Shown here piece by piece: positions 1-8,133 of a DNA stretch of 64,000 nucleotides. Position numbers and translations under genes: made by a program. Each line of letters starts with the position of its first letter. Positions within the stretch are counted from its first letter, which is position 1. The notes under the pieces are model-generated. The model was not told where the DNA came from. It made no database searches and saw only the letters and a list, made by a program, of their open reading frames with translations. Location of the stretch: assembly GCA_900769075.1 (NCBI GenBank), contig CAAGFE010000111.1, forward strand, positions 1 to 64,000. Direction: 5' to 3'. Source of the DNA: Clostridia bacterium. Its GTDB lineage: Bacteria > Bacillota > Clostridia > Christensenellales > Aristaeellaceae.

Positions 1-157
1 CCTTACATTTTTCACGGCCGTCAGCTTTAGCTGACAGTGAAAAATGCCCGCTTCCGCAGAAGCGGAGGCCCCCTCCCTTATCGAAAAAGTGGCCGCAGCC
101 ACTTTTTCGACGCTCTGGGATCGGCTTCCATCCTCCGCAGGGAGAGGAAACCGATCC
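1..157. repeat. Cluster of four tandem hairpins downstream of the radical SAM gene
   Basis: Four inverted repeats follow each other without a gene. They pair 6-15 with 37-46 (inner arms 20-25/30-35), 48-54 with 59-65, 81-93 with 98-110, and 118-124 with 151-157. The third is a perfect 13-bp stem with a CGCA loop, and the second has the same loop sequence. The cluster lies just past the stop of the minus-strand gene ending at 176, so one or more stems may terminate or protect that transcript. None is followed by a clean T-tract. It could equally be a dispersed intergenic palindrome family. The stems are seen directly; function is inference. Confidence 0.6.
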
Positions 158-175
158 TTTTTGCTGCCAGCCCGG

Positions 176-1111
176 TCAGGGCATTGGGCAGACGCTCTGG
201 GTAAGCTTCTCAGGCGCAGGCGAAAAGCGGCAGTAATCCCGCACGGAACGGATGCTGCGGCTGAGCAGCCCGTCCATCCGGCTGACCGCCCCCGCCCCGA
301 AGGACAGCTGCGCACAGCCTTCGCTTTCCAGGCGGAGGTAGGTGCTTTCCCAGCCGGGCTGGGCGTATTGCCCCGGCAGGTATTCGGAAAAGTCATGCTC
401 GCGCAGCCATGCATCTGCTGCTGCGTGAATCGCTTCACGTTCCCTTTCGTCCGGCAGACGGCGGCGCAGCGAGGTGCTCCGGGCGTTTTCCTTCACCCAG
501 CCCTCGGCAAAGGCCGTGCCGGGCACGATGCGCAGCGGCATCAGGTGAATATGCCGGGCGCCGTATCCCAGGGTTTGCTCCAGGGTCTGGACGATGGTGC
601 CGGGGGTCTGGGCGGGCAGGCCGGTCAGCACATCAAAGGAGCGGCAGACAGGCGTGCTGGCCAGCACCATATGGGTCACGTCCATGGCGCTGGGGGGCAG
701 GAAGCGCCCCAGGGGCTCGCACTCGAAGGCATTGGCCGTGGCGTAGTCGATGCTCAGCCGGGTGATGCCGCCCCGGCGCATGGCCGTCAGCGTTTCGGTG
801 CTGACCATGCCCGGATGCACCTTGAGGGTGATTTCCGCCCCCTCGGCAAAGGGGAACCAGCCGCGCATGTCCCGCAGGAGCTCGCCCAGCTTCTCGTCGA
901 AGAGATGGCCCGCGATGCCCCCGCCGATCCACACCGCCTGCACCTGGCAGTCATCGAACTGGCGGGCGCTGGCCCGGACCTCCCGCGTCAGCGCATCGGC
1001 ATAGCGATCCAGCAGCGCCAGATCCCCAATCACATCGCAGCCCTTGTCGCAGTAGTCGCAGCGCTTGGGGCAGAAAGGAACGTTCAGGCTGATCAGCAAG
1101 GGCGTGAGCAT
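176..1111 (-). CDS. HemW/HemZ-like radical SAM protein
   Basis: This 311-residue cytosolic protein begins with the radical SAM 4Fe-4S motif CxxxCxxC (Cys14, Cys18, Cys21, within PFCPKRCDYC). That spacing and context match the coproporphyrinogen oxidase-like HemW/HemZ group. The AQPG and GFGAG-like (SFGAGAVS) segments near the end also match HemW. HemW proteins are usually 370-400 residues; this one stops soon after the GAG segment and so lacks most of the C-terminal domain. The start at 1111 is preferred because GGAAGG at 1121-1126 is 9 nt upstream. An ATG at 1120 would abut that site. It lies 68 bp after the flavin reductase gene and probably shares its transcript. It could act in haem-related chemistry or another radical reaction; the substrate cannot be read from sequence. 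Confidence 0.75.
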   Translation of the reverse strand: MLTPLLISLNVPFCPKRCDYCDKGCDVIGDLALLDRYADALTREVRASARQFDDCQVQAVWIGGGIAGHLFDEKLGELLRDMRGWFPFAEGAEITLKVHPGMVSTETLTAMRRGGITRLSIDYATANAFECEPLGRFLPPSAMDVTHMVLASTPVCRSFDVLTGLPAQTPGTIVQTLEQTLGYGARHIHLMPLRIVPGTAFAEGWVKENARSTSLRRRLPDEREREAIHAAADAWLREHDFSEYLPGQYAQPGWESTYLRLESEGCAQLSFGAGAVSRMDGLLSRSIRSVRDYCRFSPAPEKLTQSVCPMP

Positions 1112-1179
1112 AGCAGTCATCCTTCCGTGGAAAAGTGCTCAGCGGTGCAGCACTGCCCCGCTGAGCTGGCGATGTTGAA

Positions 1180-3261
1180 TCAAACGGTGCCGTGGGCGCT
1201 GGTCGCGCTGTCACCGGTGGAAACGACGGGCGCTTCGGTCCCGATGTATTCGCCGGTCAGGGCACCCAGAACGGTCGCCATGCCGATGGAGATGCCGTTC
1301 ATCGGGCTGGTGTACTGGAGGGGGAAGCGGCCGCCGGAGGCATTGCCCACCGCGAACAGGCCGGGGATGGGCTCGAAGTGCTGGTTGAGCACCGCGCCGT
1401 TGCCATCCACGAACAGGCCCGCCAGGGTGACCAGCACCAGGTTGGCGTTGCGCTCGATCTTCTCGGCGTAGAAGGGGCCCTCGTTGATGCGAACCATCAT
1501 ATTTGCGCTCTTGGCATAATCGGGGTCCTTGCCGTTGGCGGCGTATTCATCGTAGGTTCTGACGGACTGGACGAAGTTCTCCGCCGCTTCGCCCTCGTAG
1601 CCCAGGTAGGAGGCCAGGGTTTCCAGGTCATCCGCAGCGTAAACGCCCCGCACGCCGTCCGCACCGGCGGCATAGACCTGCGCCAGTTTGGTTTCGTAGT
1701 CCGCCATCTTCGCGTCGCTGATGTCCGCGGCGTTGAAGTGGCCCAGGGGCTGGTTCTGCGCGAACTCGCGCCAATGCCCGTTGTCCCACACCTGCACGAT
1801 GTGGCTGCCGATGGGCTGACGGGCGCTCTGGCAGCCCGCCACGAAGGGAACGCCAAAGGCCTCGTTGCAGAAGCGCTTGCCGTACTTGTTGATCCACAGT
1901 CCGCCCGCCGCGCCGAAGAAGCCCATCGGGAGCGCGGAGGTCGCGCCGCCCATGGCTGCACGGGGGCCGATTTCCATCACGCCGCCGGCCCAGATGCCCA
2001 TGCGGGTGCCATAGCCGTTGCGGCCCGCGCCGGTCAGCTTGGTGTAGGGATTGCACTCCTGCACCTCGGTGCACAGGGCGCTGTACATCTCGCTGTTGGC
2101 AGAGAAGTCGCCGGTGGCCAGGACGGTGGCCTTGCGGCTCATGAAGCGGTAATAGCGCCCGTCCTCCTCGCTCTTGCAGATCACGCCGCAGACGGTGTCG
2201 CCATCCTTGATGAGCACCTTGGCGGTCATCTGATAGAAGGCGCGGCTGGCGGGAGAGGCTTCAATGCCCTTCTCGATCTGTGCAACGCAGAACGCGCCGG
2301 AGGAGCCCATGTTGCCGCTGCCCAGGTTGGCCACCGCCGGATAGGTCCAGAAATGGCCCTTCTGATAATTGTACTTGTTGCTGGCCTGGTCGATGGTGCA
2401 GACGCTGGTGACCTGGGTGATGTCGTCGTAGACCTCCATCAGCCAGTCCACGATTTCGCCGTTGCGCTGGGCGAACTTGCGGATCAGGTCGGGCTGCGCG
2501 CGGCCGGCGCACTGGAGCATGTAGCTGTCGATGAAGTCGGTGGGATCAAAGGTGCTCTTGGGCACGCCGAGCACCTTTTCCTGCCACTCGGAGTTGAAAT
2601 GACCCAGCTGGCCGCCGTAGCTGTTGAAGGCGTCCTTGGCCTGGGAGTCGATCACGATGCAGGTGTTGCCCTTCTCGCAGGCCATGCGGAAGCAGGGCGC
2701 ACCGGAGTAGTTCGCGCCGATGACGATCACATCCGCGCTGTATTCGCCGGCGATGTCGCTCTCGGCGATCCTCGGGGGTTCGCCCACCCAGCTGCGGCGC
2801 ATGCTGTAATACACCCTGTCGCCGTTGGCGTCCACCTGTTCCACAGGATCGGTGCTGGCGGCGGAGGCAGCCACATAGGGCACGCCCTTGGCCTGGGCGA
2901 TACACCTGGCGGCGGCTTCCTTCACGCCGTCGGAGGTAATGGTCGCGCCGGTGACGGCATCCACGTCGGCGCTCTGGGCGTCGAACATGGCCTTGGTCAG
3001 CTTTTCGGCGGCAGGGCCGGCAATGGACTCGGTTTCGCCGGACACATCCAGCACGATGTTGGTGATGGAGGTCTCGTCGAAGGTCATGGTGACGGTCACA
3101 TCACCGTTGCGGCCGGCGGCGGTGGCGGTGTAGGTGCCGGGGGTGTAGAGGGGCGCGCCCTCCGCCCTGGTCACCATCGCGGGAATCATGCTTGCGGCGA
3201 CGGCGCCAACAGCGCCCTTGCCTGCAAACCGGAGGAAATCGCGGCGGGAAATATTTGCCAT
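1180..3261 (-). CDS. Tat-exported FMN-binding/FAD-dependent fumarate reductase-like oxidoreductase
   Basis: The 693-residue product starts with a twin-arginine signal (SRRDFLRF, then a hydrophobic stretch and an Ala-rich cleavage region). A small FMN-binding domain follows at about residues 35-120 and carries the flavinylation-type motif DAVTGATIT, where the last Thr would take covalent FMN. The rest is a FAD-binding_2 flavoprotein reductase domain, the fold of soluble fumarate, urocanate and related reductases. Its dinucleotide loop reads VIGANYSGA, more divergent than the usual GxGxxG. The C-terminal GLFAVGNASGG and SPMNGISIGMA segments fit the family. The start is set by GGAAGGAG at 3269-3276, 7 nt before ATG 3261. 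It probably uses an unusual organic electron acceptor in anaerobic respiration, fed through covalent FMN. No ApbE flavin transferase gene is in the window. Confidence 0.85.
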   Translation of the reverse strand: MANISRRDFLRFAGKGAVGAVAASMIPAMVTRAEGAPLYTPGTYTATAAGRNGDVTVTMTFDETSITNIVLDVSGETESIAGPAAEKLTKAMFDAQSADVDAVTGATITSDGVKEAAARCIAQAKGVPYVAASAASTDPVEQVDANGDRVYYSMRRSWVGEPPRIAESDIAGEYSADVIVIGANYSGAPCFRMACEKGNTCIVIDSQAKDAFNSYGGQLGHFNSEWQEKVLGVPKSTFDPTDFIDSYMLQCAGRAQPDLIRKFAQRNGEIVDWLMEVYDDITQVTSVCTIDQASNKYNYQKGHFWTYPAVANLGSGNMGSSGAFCVAQIEKGIEASPASRAFYQMTAKVLIKDGDTVCGVICKSEEDGRYYRFMSRKATVLATGDFSANSEMYSALCTEVQECNPYTKLTGAGRNGYGTRMGIWAGGVMEIGPRAAMGGATSALPMGFFGAAGGLWINKYGKRFCNEAFGVPFVAGCQSARQPIGSHIVQVWDNGHWREFAQNQPLGHFNAADISDAKMADYETKLAQVYAAGADGVRGVYAADDLETLASYLGYEGEAAENFVQSVRTYDEYAANGKDPDYAKSANMMVRINEGPFYAEKIERNANLVLVTLAGLFVDGNGAVLNQHFEPIPGLFAVGNASGGRFPLQYTSPMNGISIGMATVLGALTGEYIGTEAPVVSTGDSATSAHGTV

Positions 3262-3304
3262 GCATGTACTCCTTCCGAAGCTTGCGCTTCTGTTGATTGC
3301 GCAT

Positions 3305-3333
3305 ATTTTAGCAAACTTCGGAGGAAATGGAAA
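3305..3333 (-). promoter_or_regulatory. Candidate sigma-A promoter for the flavin reductase gene
   Basis: On the minus strand TTTCCA (3333-3328) and TAAAAT (3310-3305) are separated by 17 bp and lie 44 bp before the start codon. The -35 element matches only 4 of 6 consensus bases. The gap 3262-3471 holds no other gene. Confidence 0.45.
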
Positions 3334-3471
3334 CGGGCCTTGACCAAGTGGGCGCAGAAGCGGACCAACTGGGCATTCCCGGGCGCGTCCGGGCAAGAAA
3401 GAGCGCGCCTCATGCCGCCGCGGCGCACAGGGAGAACCGTCCGTCTGCGCCTGCGCCGGGCAATCCGGTTT

Positions 3472-4176
3472 TCACGGGTCGGCCGCGGGGAACAGGCGGT
3501 ACTGCGCCATGCTGGTGAAGGCGGCGTAGTGCAGGGCCCGCATGTCCAATCGCCATTCGCGGCGCTCCCTGCCGATGGACGCCAGCGCCGTCCGGAGCCG
3601 GTGGAGCATGTCCTGACTGTACTCGCCGGGCTTGTAGTAAGCCAGCGTCACATGGAGCGTCAGCGGATACCCCAGCGGGACAATCCGCTGAAACCGTTCA
3701 TACATGCCCATCAGCGCGGCGCAGTCGGCCTCCGCGGAAGGCTCGAAGCCCATGACAAGGCTCGTGCCGACCATGCTGAACAGGCTGCAGCTGCGGACGC
3801 CGATGGGAGATGGGCGTTCCGCGCAAGCCTGCCTGATTGCCGCCTGGGCCAGCGGCCGATTGTCGTTCGTCCCCTCGGGCATGGTTTCCGGCTGGCTCAG
3901 CAGATCATGGAGCGTGATATGGAAGGTGTCCGGGGCGATGCGTTCGGCCAGGCACTCGCCCCAGGCGTCATATAGCGCCGCCTGCACCCCCGCCAGCCAA
4001 TCCACCATGTCCTGCGGGAGGGTAAAAATCACGGTGTCGCCGCAGAACGGGCGGAAGCTGCCGTCCGGGTTCACCTTCCTTGCCAGTCCGGCGCCGGTGC
4101 ACAGCCGACCGTCCCGGGGCAGGCTGTCCCACATGAACGCCGTGCGCGCCCGATATGCCTGCAAGCTCTCCAGCAT
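3472..4176 (-). CDS. 2H phosphoesterase superfamily-like protein
   Basis: This 234-residue protein has no signal peptide or membrane segment. It shows two H-x-T-L motifs (FHITL near residue 85 and LHVTL near residue 175). The paired histidine-threonine motifs define the 2H superfamily of ligase/phosphodiesterase folds, which act on cyclic phosphates or RNA ends, so a role in nucleotide or RNA end processing is plausible. It begins 15 bp after the GH28 stop, and the likely ribosome site (GAAGGGA) overlaps that stop. The two are probably co-transcribed. The function is not obviously linked to pectin degradation. Confidence 0.55.
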   Translation of the reverse strand: MLESLQAYRARTAFMWDSLPRDGRLCTGAGLARKVNPDGSFRPFCGDTVIFTLPQDMVDWLAGVQAALYDAWGECLAERIAPDTFHITLHDLLSQPETMPEGTNDNRPLAQAAIRQACAERPSPIGVRSCSLFSMVGTSLVMGFEPSAEADCAALMGMYERFQRIVPLGYPLTLHVTLAYYKPGEYSQDMLHRLRTALASIGRERREWRLDMRALHYAAFTSMAQYRLFPAADP

Positions 4177-4191
4177 CTGTCATTCATCCCT

Positions 4192-5757
4192 TCAGCGGAC
4201 GTCCTCCAGCACCACCTCGGGCCGGGTGTTGCAGCTGCGCGGCGTGACGGACAGCCCCTCCAGGGTCAGCCCGTCCACATGGCGGGCATAGACGCCGCAG
4301 GCCGGCACATCGCCATGGGCGTTGCTCTCCGGGTAATCAAAGAGCAGCTCGTCCACCTTTTCCGGCAGGAAGAGGACTTCCTCATTGTCCCGGTAGCGCA
4401 TGGTCAGATCCCGCACGGTGATGTTTTCCAGGGCCCGGCGCACCGTGATTTCCCCCGCCAGGGCACTCTCGTAGCCGGTGATGATGCAGGGCAGCTCACA
4501 GTTCAGGGCCGTCACCCCGCTGATGGTCACCCGGCGGATCCGTCCGCCCCAGAAGCGGTCATTCACATCCTCGGTGTAGGGGCGCTGATAGCGGTTGCGG
4601 CGGTTGAGGGCGATGTAGATCGGGCAGAGCACCTGGTTCATGCGGATGTTGCGGACGGTCACGTCCTCCACCACGGTTCCGTCGCAGCTTTCCACGCTGA
4701 TGCCGCTGACGCTGCCGGGGTAGATGTCCGGCAGGAGGAAATCGCAGTCCTCCACCAGCACATGGCGGATATCGCAGCCGGTTTCCGTGCCGATCTTGAA
4801 GGCGTTCATCACCGTCAGCACCGTGCAGCGGCGGATGGTGACGTCCTCCATGGCCCGGTGGGTAAAGGCGGGATTTTTCAGCACGATGCCGTCATCCGCA
4901 CAGCTGACGAAGCAGTGCTCCACCAGGGCGTGGCTGGTGGCGCTCAGGTCAATGCCGTCCGCGTTGGCGACATGGCGGTTGTCGTTGATGACCACGTCCC
5001 GCAATGTCACCCGGTCGCAGCATTCCGTATGGAGCGTCCAGCTCATGGCGGCTTCCAGCACGATGTTCTCCATGCGCACATCCTGGCTCTCCCGCACCCA
5101 CACCATCGCCGAGGGACGGCGCAGCCGGGGCTTTCCCTCGCCATACTTGTCCTCGCAGTAGCGGATGCGGTCCCGGTAGAAGGTTCGCACCGAGCCGGGC
5201 ACGGTGTTGATCTGCGCCTTCTGATCCCGCCGGGGCAGCATGGTCACCGGGAAGGGCGCGAGGGCCGGCTTCCGGCGGGGCTCGTAGACATACCACTCGC
5301 CGCTGCCGCAGATTTTGCCGCCGCCGGTCACCGTCACGTCGGAGGCGTGGTCGATCAGCAGCAGCGCGCCCTGGCTGGATTCACCCTTGCGGTCATCGGG
5401 AGAAGCGCCGTCGTGAATCATCAGCTGCTCCACATCCCGGCTGGCCACCAGCGCGCTTCCCGGGGCGATAAACAGGGTCGTGTGGGCAGGCAGGCGCACC
5501 GTGCCGGTCACATAGCGTCCGCCGTCCACCAGAATCACGCCGCCGCCCTGTTCCGCACAGGCCCGGCAGCAGGCCGCGATGGCCTCCGTATTCAGCCGGT
5601 CCGGCTCAGCCTTCGCGCCCCAGTCACGAATGTCAAACACCGGCATCTCCGGCAGGGGCTGGTGAGGGTTGATGTACGCATCCCAGGGGATGTCGGGATA
5701 ATAGTCGCCCGGATAGACGGCGCCGAATTGGGGATAGGTCGGTTTGTCAAGCATCAT
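4192..5757 (-). CDS. GH28-family polygalacturonase-like glycosidase, cytosolic
   Basis: This 521-residue protein has no signal peptide and looks like a right-handed beta-helix pectinase. The GDGxTD-type opening segment common in this family is replaced by DWGAKAEPDRLNTEA. The GH28 catalytic region is visible as NADGID (Asp267) and CADDGIVLK (Asp288, Asp289). The usual NTD is NAD here, and the GHG histidine position reads IGTETG. Beta-helix rungs rich in V-x-V-x-N/D follow. As a cytosolic protein it would remove galacturonate or a related sugar from imported oligomers. The start ATG 5757 has AAAAGGAG 10 nt upstream; an in-frame extension to 5904 runs through the promoter and is not used. The missing GHG histidine makes exact specificity uncertain. 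Confidence 0.85.
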   Translation of the reverse strand: MMLDKPTYPQFGAVYPGDYYPDIPWDAYINPHQPLPEMPVFDIRDWGAKAEPDRLNTEAIAACCRACAEQGGGVILVDGGRYVTGTVRLPAHTTLFIAPGSALVASRDVEQLMIHDGASPDDRKGESSQGALLLIDHASDVTVTGGGKICGSGEWYVYEPRRKPALAPFPVTMLPRRDQKAQINTVPGSVRTFYRDRIRYCEDKYGEGKPRLRRPSAMVWVRESQDVRMENIVLEAAMSWTLHTECCDRVTLRDVVINDNRHVANADGIDLSATSHALVEHCFVSCADDGIVLKNPAFTHRAMEDVTIRRCTVLTVMNAFKIGTETGCDIRHVLVEDCDFLLPDIYPGSVSGISVESCDGTVVEDVTVRNIRMNQVLCPIYIALNRRNRYQRPYTEDVNDRFWGGRIRRVTISGVTALNCELPCIITGYESALAGEITVRRALENITVRDLTMRYRDNEEVLFLPEKVDELLFDYPESNAHGDVPACGVYARHVDGLTLEGLSVTPRSCNTRPEVVLEDVR

Positions 5758-5805
5758 GAACACGCCACTCCTTTTCGATTGTTTTCGCGGGTTCTGCGCA
5801 TGGAC

Positions 5806-5834
5806 AGTATAGCGCAAACCCTCGCGGTTTTCAA
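5806..5834 (-). promoter_or_regulatory. Sigma-A-type promoter for the GH28 gene
   Basis: On the minus strand TTGAAA (5834-5829) and TATACT (5811-5806) are separated by exactly 17 bp. This is a good match to the housekeeping consensus and lies 48 bp before the GH28 start codon. Confidence 0.7.
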
Positions 5835-5876
5835 CCGGAATCAGATGAAAAGGGCGCACCGGCTGCTGATGCACAG

Positions 5877-5911
5877 AAAAGCCGCCCATGCGAGCAGCTC
5901 GCACAGGCGGC
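5877..5911 (-). terminator. Rho-independent terminator after the resolvase-like gene
   Basis: Read on the minus strand, a 14-bp stem (5911-5898 with 5894-5881, one or two mismatches) has a 3-nt loop and is followed by TTTT (5880-5877). It lies 60 bp past the stop of the gene ending at 5972 and just upstream of the GH28 promoter, so it insulates the two. Confidence 0.75.
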
Positions 5912-5971
5912 CGGGTGCAGCCATGCAGAAAATGCCCGAATCGGCGGTAAACCTCCGCCCTCGCGGAACGA

Positions 5972-6376
5972 TCAGTTCTGGGCTTCGAGTTTTTCCAGGT
6001 TGCGCAGCATCAGCTGGCAGTAGGAAAGCTGCATATCCTCCTCGCTCGGCGTGGTATACGCAGACAGCACCAGCAGATTCTCCCCTTCCCGGACATATTC
6101 CACGCCGTATTCACGGGCGAAATTGGCCATCGAGCCATCGTCGCAGGTAATCCGGGGATGATTTGCCGTCGCTGCGATGAGGCGCAGATCCAGTTCGCCC
6201 ATTTCAGCGATGTAGCGCATCAGCCTTTTGTATTGCGGCCTGTTGAAATCCTTGCCGGACTGCTTTTCCACAACGATGTTCTGGGCCTTGACACCATATT
6301 CGGTCATCGCAATCACTTGTCTGGTTTCATTCTGATCCTTTGTCGACACCCGAACATATCCGTATACCGTACTCAT
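5972..6376 (-). CDS. Small chimeric protein with a serine-resolvase N-terminus
   Basis: The first ~50 residues are typical of the catalytic domain start of serine resolvases/invertases: GYVRVSTKDQN with the nucleophile-region Ser, then EKQSGKDFNRPQYKRL. After that the resolvase sequence stops. The conserved SIDRLGR region, the rest of the catalytic domain and the helix-turn-helix DNA-binding domain are absent. The remaining ~80 residues (DLRLIAATA, ITCDDGSMA, AREYGVEYV) do not resemble a recombinase. They faintly recall the second half of a PIN-type nuclease fold. At 134 residues the product cannot be a working resolvase. AGGAGG precedes the ATG at good spacing and a terminator follows, so it looks expressed. 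It could be a decayed recombinase fused to another reading frame or a domesticated protein. Confidence 0.55.
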   Translation of the reverse strand: MSTVYGYVRVSTKDQNETRQVIAMTEYGVKAQNIVVEKQSGKDFNRPQYKRLMRYIAEMGELDLRLIAATANHPRITCDDGSMANFAREYGVEYVREGENLLVLSAYTTPSEEDMQLSYCQLMLRNLEKLEAQN

Positions 6377-6521
6377 TGTTTCCTCCTATCACATTATGAT
6401 GCCTCCGCAATTCTACCGGAATCCCACGGGGATGAGGTACGATTGGCCTTGCGATGATTGGAAAAACGTTGGACAAACAAACGGAAGAACGCAATCTCTG
6501 GGAAAAACCCGCCGAACAATC

Positions 6522-6553
6522 AAAAAAGGCTGACGGATCAGACGCCGCCAGCC
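6522..6553 (-). terminator. Rho-independent terminator after the Cys-rich protein gene
   Basis: On the minus strand a 9-bp stem (6553-6545 with 6536-6528, one mismatch) is followed by six Ts (6527-6522). It sits 13 bp after the stop at 6566. Confidence 0.8.
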
Positions 6554-6565
6554 GATGGTCATTCT

Positions 6566-7486
6566 TCAAAACAAATCCAGCATGTTATCCAGATAGATGG
6601 CTTCCCTGACCTGGAGCTGGTACTCCGGCTTGGTCATGTAATAGAGCAGAAACTCCAGGATCAATGCGCTGCCCAGCCCGCGGCCTTCTATCTTGAAGTG
6701 GGAAAAGCCCATCGGCAGGTAGCGGTTCACAATGTCCGCCGGACCGATGAAGCCCGGATTCTGCATCGCCCTGGAGAAGCGATAGCCGCCGCTGGCGCCG
6801 GGCGCCGTGCAGATGTGCTCCGGGCCGGGTTCGCCCAGGCTCTTCCGGCTGACCGCCTCATAGCAGGCTTTTCTGTCCCTGCAGCCAAACCAGCAGCATT
6901 CGTTGCACAGGAATTCCACCTTCGCCCTGAGGGGAAGCGCCAGCGTATCCAGCAGGTCAAAGGCTCGGTTCAGGCGGAAATCCGGCACGACATAGCGGAA
7001 TTCCTCCCGTTCCGTCTCGCGCCGGAACTGCTCAAAATCGGTCAGCACCTTGGTGGTGGAGGACACCAGGTACATTTCCGGATACGTCCGCCGGAGGTAG
7101 TCCGTCAGCAGTTCCGAATGGACGATGACGCCATGCTGTGGCCCATCGCTCCGCGCGAACAGCCGGCAGAGCGCATTGCACCGGGGATCGCCCAGATGTT
7201 CCTCCCGCAGGAGGGAATTGCTGAACGTCAGCCGGGCAGAAATGCCGTATTCCCGCGTCAGCCGGAGCACCGACGCCGCGTCGTCCTCCCCGAAGCCCAC
7301 CCGGCCGCCGCCCCAGAGGCAGTCCGCCGGCGCGCCGTAAATCGAGCCGATGTCACACCAATCGTAGAAATACTCCCGGTGTTCCCGGAACAGCGGCAAA
7401 AACGCTGCGTACAGCGCGCCGAACTCAAACAGGCCGGGCAGGTGGTAATATGCAACGCCCATCTGTTCCTGTTTCACCATGTTCAT
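6566..7486 (-). CDS. Conserved Cys-rich protein, possibly U32-peptidase/TIM-barrel-like
   Basis: I do not recognise a named function. The 306-residue soluble protein has an N-terminal segment with YDWCDIGSIYG and GGGRVGFGE. Alternating predicted strands and helices follow (ARLTFSNSLL, GVIVHSELL, YLVSSTT), as in a (beta/alpha) barrel. A Cys cluster CNECCWFGCRDRKAC lies near residues 195-210, and HICTAP follows. That order of barrel strands then cysteines resembles U32-peptidase-like proteins, whose cysteines can bind a metal or Fe-S cluster. The chosen start ATG 7486 has only a weak ribosome site, and ATG 7480 or GTG 7489 are alternatives. It has its own terminator. Its neighbours, a decayed IS upstream and the chimeric resolvase downstream, suggest an accessory position. 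Confidence 0.5.
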   Translation of the reverse strand: MNMVKQEQMGVAYYHLPGLFEFGALYAAFLPLFREHREYFYDWCDIGSIYGAPADCLWGGGRVGFGEDDAASVLRLTREYGISARLTFSNSLLREEHLGDPRCNALCRLFARSDGPQHGVIVHSELLTDYLRRTYPEMYLVSSTTKVLTDFEQFRRETEREEFRYVVPDFRLNRAFDLLDTLALPLRAKVEFLCNECCWFGCRDRKACYEAVSRKSLGEPGPEHICTAPGASGGYRFSRAMQNPGFIGPADIVNRYLPMGFSHFKIEGRGLGSALILEFLLYYMTKPEYQLQVREAIYLDNMLDLF

Positions 7487-7578
7487 CACCCGTTTTGATT
7501 ATACATCATCCCCCGGCGGACGGCAAGCACCCGCTGTCCCCAAGCGGCGCGGCCCGCTGACAATCCCGTGCCGGATTG

Positions 7579-8031
7579 TGTAGGTATGTCAAACAATTTG
7601 GACAGAGAAGGAAGAGAGCCGCTGCCCGGGAGACAGGCAGGCAAGAGGACGCATGGGGCGGGAGCTGCTTCGATCTTCACGCCTTTGCGGGAGAATGAAG
7701 CGACCACTTTGCGAAGAAAATCGGCAGATGAATAGGTGCTCTGTTCCGGATAGACTCCCCGGATTCGACAGCGCGAGTATTCGTTCATGGCGGTGTACTG
7801 GTACGGCTTCGCAGCCTTGCCAGAGCTCCACGATGCCCAGGTGAGGGGGCCTTCGGTGCATGTTCCGGATGAGCGTCAGTTCCTCCTCCGTGTGCTGGTT
7901 GGGATGGCTGTGCGGCTTACGCGACTGACAGGCCAGCTCCGTTTTGTTGTTTGTGCAACTCAACGAGAACAGAGTGGCTCTCAAGTCTCACTTCTTTTTG
8001 GGCTGTGTCCAACATGTATTGTTGCTCTACA
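7579..8031. mobile_element. Internally deleted IS element (IS481-like)
   Basis: The outer ends form imperfect terminal inverted repeats: 7579-7605 (TGTAGGTATGTCAAACAATT...) against the complement of 8003-8031. Both begin TGTAG and contain a TTGGACA core. Between them lie only pieces of a minus-strand DDE transposase. The element is ~450 bp, against more than 1 kb for a complete IS of this type. It is also less GC-rich than its surroundings, consistent with acquired DNA. Family assignment rests on recalled transposase sequence and needs an ISfinder check. Confidence 0.55.
7589..7984 (-). pseudogene. Fragmented IS481-like transposase
   Basis: Three pieces of a transposase survive in two frames. 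Piece 1 (about 7984-7814) carries SRKPHSHPNQHTEEEL and LGIVELW, matching the segment after the helix-turn-helix region. Piece 2 (about 7788-7660, another frame) reads NEYSRCRIRGVYPEQST and SSADFLRKVV, the start of the DDE core. Piece 3 (about 7663-7589) reads MRPLACLSP, the C-terminal end. The stretches between them, including the second and third catalytic acidic residues, are gone. The gene is dead through at least one frameshift and two large deletions. The conserved words are strong reminders of IS481/IS3-related transposases from Clostridia. Confidence 0.7.
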
Positions 8032-8062
8032 GGGAAAAAACAGTTTCCAGCGGGGAAACGGC

Positions 8063-8092
8063 TTTACAAGGTCAATAGAAATATGATACAAT
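8063..8092 (+). promoter_or_regulatory. Candidate sigma-A promoter for the coiled-coil gene pair
   Basis: TTTACA (8063-8068) and TACAAT (8087-8092) are 18 bp apart, 41 bp before the start codon at 8134. The promoter lies directly after the IS remnant. Confidence 0.6.
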
Positions 8093-8133
8093 GAATCAAA
8101 TAATTGCCCTGTGCAAAAGGAGGTTGTACGGTC

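Noticed and set aside
1192..3975. A 927-codon open frame opposite the flavin reductase gene, and similar very long antisense frames (23180-27259, 27252-30182, 40372-43299, 47102-49765 on the minus strand)
   Set aside because: High-GC third codon positions keep antisense frames open. The translations are His/Gly/Ala/Val-rich, lack domains and lie opposite clearly identified enzymes or transporters.
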